Below, one piece after another: positions 12,703 through 15,410 of a DNA stretch of 15,410 nucleotides. The DNA comes from Eubacteriales bacterium (GTDB lineage: Bacteria; Bacillota_A; Clostridia; Christensenellales; Aristaeellaceae). The position numbers and the translations under genes are program-made. Below the pieces are notes generated by a model. It ran no database searches and had not been told where the DNA came from. It worked only from the letters and a program-made list of their open reading frames with translations. The stretch is from assembly GCA_029974855.1 (NCBI GenBank), contig JARKQO010000342.1, positions 1 to 15,410 on the forward strand. Reading direction: 5' to 3'. How positions within the stretch are numbered: the stretch's first letter is position 1; each line of letters opens with the position of its first letter.

Positions 12703-13671
12703 TTGATTCACATTTCCGACCTACGCTCCGGATATCCCGTTTTCAAATGCCTTTCCTCTTCCACGCGGATTTCCATCATGGAGCTTTTGTATGAGAAGGG
12801 CAGCCTGTCCATGGGCGATATTGCCGAGGAGCTGGGCATCACCAGCGGCGCGCTGACCAGCCATATCAAAATGCTGTCGGATACCGGGCTGATCACAGTG
12901 GAGTTTATGACCGGCAAGCACGGCATTCAACGGATGTGCACCGCCAAGGGGCAGCGGATTCTGGTCGAGCCCACGCAAATCAGCCGTAACATCAATGTGT
13001 ATGAAACGGAAATCGGCATTGGCCAATATACCCAGTATGAGGCGTTTCCCACCTGCGGCCTCGCCTCTTCCGAAAAGCTCATCGGCCACGAGGATGATCC
13101 CCGCTACTTTGCTTCCCCGGAGCGCGTGGGCGCGCATATCCTCTGGCTGGGCCACGGCTTTGTGGAGTATTTGATTCCCAACTTTCTGGAGCCGGACCAG
13201 GAGGCCATCGAGCTGCAAATCTCCTTTGAAATCAGCAGCGAAGCCCCCGGCTCCTGCGATGAATGGCCCAGCGATATCAGCTTCTACTTAAACGGCACTT
13301 TGCTGTGCACCTGGACAAGCCCAGGGGACTTTGGCCGCACCCGGGGCATCTACAATCCTTCCTGGTGGGACCGGAACTGGAACCAGCATGGGCTTTTCAA
13401 GCTGCTTTCCATCAGCCGGGAGGGCACCTTCATTGACGGCGGCAGGCGTTCCGATGTGACACTGGCGGATTTGGACATCCAGCCGGACACCACCCTGCGC
13501 CTGAGGATCGCGGCCCACCGGGACGCGCAGCACGCAGGCGGCCTAACGCTCTATGGGCGGGGCTTTGGCAATTATGACCAGGGCATCCGCGTGCGGATGC
13601 AATACCGCAAGAGCCGGACCGCCAAGCAGATGGAAAGCATTCCTGTGAATCCTGATCCGGGCCTTCTTTGA
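12703..13671 (+). CDS. ArsR-like winged-helix transcriptional regulator with large C-terminal domain
   Basis: 322 residues. Residues about 15-90 are a winged helix of the ArsR/IclR type: RISIMELLYEKGSLSMGDIA, ELGITSGALTSHIKMLSDTG (recognition helix), then a wing (LITVEFMTGKHGIQRMC). Residues about 105-315 form a beta-rich domain full of aromatic residues (WLGHGFVEYLIPNF, YNPSWWDRNWNQHG, WTSPGDFG) that I cannot assign; it could bind a sugar. It lacks a clear sugar kinase/ROK or periplasmic-binding-like effector domain. It is divergent from the arabino-oligosaccharide operon and so is the likely regulator of it. I chose TTG at 12703 because GGGGAGG lies 8 bases upstream and the promoter's -10 covers the earlier ATG. 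The gene ends at a strong terminator. No metal-binding CxC motif of classical ArsR proteins is evident. Confidence 0.88.
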   Translation: MIHISDLRSGYPVFKCLSSSTRISIMELLYEKGSLSMGDIAEELGITSGALTSHIKMLSDTGLITVEFMTGKHGIQRMCTAKGQRILVEPTQISRNINVYETEIGIGQYTQYEAFPTCGLASSEKLIGHEDDPRYFASPERVGAHILWLGHGFVEYLIPNFLEPDQEAIELQISFEISSEAPGSCDEWPSDISFYLNGTLLCTWTSPGDFGRTRGIYNPSWWDRNWNQHGLFKLLSISREGTFIDGGRRSDVTLADLDIQPDTTLRLRIAAHRDAQHAGGLTLYGRGFGNYDQGIRVRMQYRKSRTAKQMESIPVNPDPGLL

Positions 13672-13720
13672 TCAAGCGAGGACGGGGAAAGGATGTGTGA
13701 TCGGCTTTTGATGGGACCAA

Positions 13721-13762
13721 AAAGCGGCTGCCCTTTTCGCCAAGGGCGGGGGCAGCCGCTTT
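13721..13762. terminator. Bidirectional terminator
   Basis: AAAGCGGCTGCCC (13721-13733) and GGGCAGCCGCTTT (13750-13762) form a perfect 13-bp stem. On the minus strand a run of T follows (TTTTTGG), on the plus strand CTTTG. It lies between the regulator and the convergent small gene and can serve both. Confidence 0.85.
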
Positions 13763-13840
13763 GCTTGGCCTATCTTTTCATCTTTTCATCTGATTCTGGG
13801 CATCAAGTATCTCTTCTAACGGCATCTGTTCAGGGTGGCC

Positions 13841-14137
13841 TCATTTCAAAATTCCCAAGGTTTTCAGTAACGCCACACAATCCAAATAGCCTTGCCGATA
13901 TACTGCTTCCATCAAAAGTGCCCTTTGCTCAAATTCCGAATTCCAATACTCATCAAACTCGTGTTTGGCTCCCTTACCATCCTCTGCTTCTTTGCTGTGT
14001 AAAAGGGCCTCCTCCACTTTTTCCAAATGCCGCTGGCTGCTATGGACTGCCTTTGCATATTCTGCGTCCTTCTTGAATAAAGTCCCCTCGATATCCTCAA
14101 TCCGCCTCAAAACAAACTCATTCAAGCATTGCTGCAC
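13841..14137 (-). CDS. Small helical protein of unknown function
   Basis: 98 residues, GTG start with GGGAGG 8 bases upstream, which is why I accept it. It is charged, with a predicted all-helical layout (LNEFVLRRIEDIEGTLFKKD, SSQRHLEKVEEALLHSKEA) and ends in EAVYRQGYLDCVALLKTLG, a pattern seen in short clostridial helical proteins such as the DUF6809-like group; I am not sure of that match. No signal peptide or membrane segment is seen. It has no close neighbour on its strand (the GH51 gene's stop lies about 205 bases upstream, behind a terminator), so it is a single-gene unit. No function is claimed. Confidence 0.75.
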   Translation of the reverse strand: MQQCLNEFVLRRIEDIEGTLFKKDAEYAKAVHSSQRHLEKVEEALLHSKEAEDGKGAKHEFDEYWNSEFEQRALLMEAVYRQGYLDCVALLKTLGILK

Positions 14138-14274
14138 AGGCCCGTCCTCCCTTGAAAATTGGTTAGGTTATGTATACCGCCTTTTCACAAAGAAAGATAT
14201 AACCAAAATAGAACCACTTCTGATTCTTTGCTCCTTGCTGTCCCGTTGGAAACCAGCCCGGCAACGTCCATTTC

Positions 14275-14312
14275 AAAAACGGATGGCCGCCCTTTTTGGG
14301 CAGCCATCCGTT
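14275..14312 (-). terminator. Terminator of the GH51 gene
   Basis: On the minus strand AACGGATGGC (14312-14303) and GCCATCCGTT (14287-14278) pair, extended by GCCC/GGGC after one mismatch. Five T follow (14279-14275, the first two shared with the stem end). It begins 31 bases after the GH51 stop. The gap 14138-14274 beyond it shows no further gene. Confidence 0.9.
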
Positions 14313-14342
14313 GTCGTCTCTACTAGCCTCTCTATTTTCCCT

Positions 14343-15410
14343 TTACTTCCCCACCCGGATCACATTCCAACTGAGCTTAGGAATCCCAATCACCAGCCTG
14401 CCCCCCTCCATCTTCCCGCCGGGGATGGTTTTGGGGGCCACGTTGCGCGGGTTTTCCTCGGTGTTCACCGCCTTCACATCCTCGTGCACCAGCACCTGGT
14501 GGCTCACCTTCGCCAGGCCCGGGAAGTCCCGCAAATCCACGGTGAGCTCCATGCCCTCCTCCAAGGAGCGGTTCACGGCAAAGATCGTCACGGCGCCGTC
14601 CTCCCCCAAGGTGGCGGTGGCGTCCAGCTCCGGCACGGCCTCGTAGTCCTGGCAGTCGTACACCGGGGTGTCCACCACGGCCCGCAGCGCCGTGCCCCGG
14701 CCATATTTGGAGGCGTGCATCAGGGGCCAGTAGATGGTCTGGGCCCAGGCTCCGCCGCCGGTGCGTGTCATGATGGGGGCGATGACGTTCACCAGCTGGG
14801 CCATACAGGCGATCTTCACCCGGTCCGCGTTGCGCAAAAAGGTGATCAGCATGGAGCCCACCAGCAGCGCGTCCTCAAAGTTGTAGACGTCCTCCAGCAA
14901 AGGCAGGGCCCGGTTCCACTTGCCCAGCTTCCAGACCTCCTGGTCCTGCTGGTTGGAATGGTACCACACGTTCCATTCGTCAAAGGACAGGTGCAGCTTC
15001 TTCTTGCTGTGCTTCTTGCCCCCCACCGCGTCGCAGATGGATACCACGGTTTTGATAAAGCCGTCCATGTCCACGGACCGGGCCAAAAAGTCCCGGGTGT
15101 CGTCGGCGCGGTTGCCATAGTACCGGTGCAAGGACACATAATCCACGTTGTCATGGCACTGGTCCAGCATGGTCAGCTCCCAGTCCCCGAAGGTGGGCAT
15201 TTCGCTGGAGGAGCTGCCGCAGGCCACCAACTCGATGGAGGGGTCCACCCACTTCATCACCTTGGCGGCCTCGTTGGCCGCCCGGCCATACTCCAAAGAG
15301 GTTTTGCCGCTGATCTGCCAGGGGCCGTCCATCTCGTTGCCCAGGCACCACAGCTTGATGCCAAAGGGCTCCCTGGCCCCGTTTTTCATCCGCAGGTCGC
15401 TGAAATAGCT
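14343..15410 (-). CDS. abfA: Alpha-L-arabinofuranosidase, glycoside hydrolase family 51 (partial, N-terminus outside)
   Basis: 356 codons of the C-terminal part; the frame is open to the right edge (YFSDLRMKNGAREPFGIK), so the start lies outside the window. The catalytic acid/base is the Glu of LWCLGNEMDGPW and the nucleophile the Glu of HLSFDEWNVWYH, the two GH51 signatures. Other family features are NVDYVSLHRYYGN and, after the (beta/alpha)8 barrel, a C-terminal beta-sandwich (ATLGEDGAVTIFAVNRSL onward). GH51 enzymes release terminal arabinofuranose from arabinan or arabinoxylan fragments, usually inside the cell as hexamers. It complements the GH43 enzyme and importer nearby, though it is a separate transcript with its own terminator. 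The full-length family is about 500 residues, so about 145 are missing. Confidence 0.96.
   Translation of the reverse strand, partial: SYFSDLRMKNGAREPFGIKLWCLGNEMDGPWQISGKTSLEYGRAANEAAKVMKWVDPSIELVACGSSSSEMPTFGDWELTMLDQCHDNVDYVSLHRYYGNRADDTRDFLARSVDMDGFIKTVVSICDAVGGKKHSKKKLHLSFDEWNVWYHSNQQDQEVWKLGKWNRALPLLEDVYNFEDALLVGSMLITFLRNADRVKIACMAQLVNVIAPIMTRTGGGAWAQTIYWPLMHASKYGRGTALRAVVDTPVYDCQDYEAVPELDATATLGEDGAVTIFAVNRSLEEGMELTVDLRDFPGLAKVSHQVLVHEDVKAVNTEENPRNVAPKTIPGGKMEGGRLVIGIPKLSWNVIRVGK

Noticed and set aside
13778..13825. Minus-strand 15-codon frame (MPLEEILDAQNQMKR) after the small helical gene
   Set aside because: It has no convincing ribosome site and is too short to support; chance is likely.
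14158..14177. Similarity of GTTAGGTT...GTATAC to the segment at 626-640
   Set aside because: The spacing differs by a base, the flanks are unrelated and the match is short; treated as coincidence.

Overview
The window looks like chromosome from a high-GC, Gram-positive, anaerobic clostridium, probably an Oscillospiraceae-type gut or fermentative bacterium. This is inferred from the Gram-positive-type glutamine synthetase next to an ANTAR antiterminator, a four-subunit 2-oxoacid:ferredoxin oxidoreductase, strong AGGAGG-type ribosome sites, sigma-A-like promoters and an arabinoside-uptake locus. No tRNA, rRNA, insertion sequence, phage gene or CRISPR array is visible.

Region 1 (1-2800, minus strand) is a nitrogen-assimilation cluster in the order glnA, nitR-like ANTAR regulator, gltB (glutamate synthase, cut by the window start). 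glnA has a consensus promoter (TTGACA-17-TATAAT). Its leader holds an intrinsic terminator and a competing hairpin with an A-x-x-G-x-x hexaloop, the kind of loop ANTAR proteins bind. A second, better hexaloop hairpin lies directly over the gltB ribosome site. The ANTAR protein has a degenerate receiver without the phosphoacceptor Asp. The cluster therefore looks self-contained: the regulator probably acts on RNA signals in front of its neighbours.

Region 2 (2800-3220) is a divergent, non-coding control region. It has palindromes, an orphan minus-strand promoter followed at once by a terminator-like hairpin, interleaved complementary segments that could form a pseudoknot or switch, and the promoter and leader hairpin of the kor operon.

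Region 3 (3221-6333, plus strand) is a tight operon korD-korA-korB-korC closed by a strong terminator. KorA carries an in-frame coiled-coil-like C-terminal module of 140 residues that begins with its own ribosome site and ATG.

Region 4 (6334-8265, plus strand) has an unrecognised secreted protein built of two similar domains, and a short QueG-like double [4Fe-4S] protein. Both appear less GC-rich than the kor genes.

Region 5 (8283-15410) is an arabinan or arabino-oligosaccharide locus. Reading along the minus strand it is: solute-binding protein, attenuating terminator, two ABC permeases, GH43 arabinosidase. It is transcribed divergently from a winged-helix regulator with a large uncharacterised C-terminal domain. 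Beyond that regulator lie a small helical protein and a GH51 alpha-L-arabinofuranosidase cut by the window end. No ATPase for the transporter is present; a shared MsmK-type ATPase elsewhere is expected.
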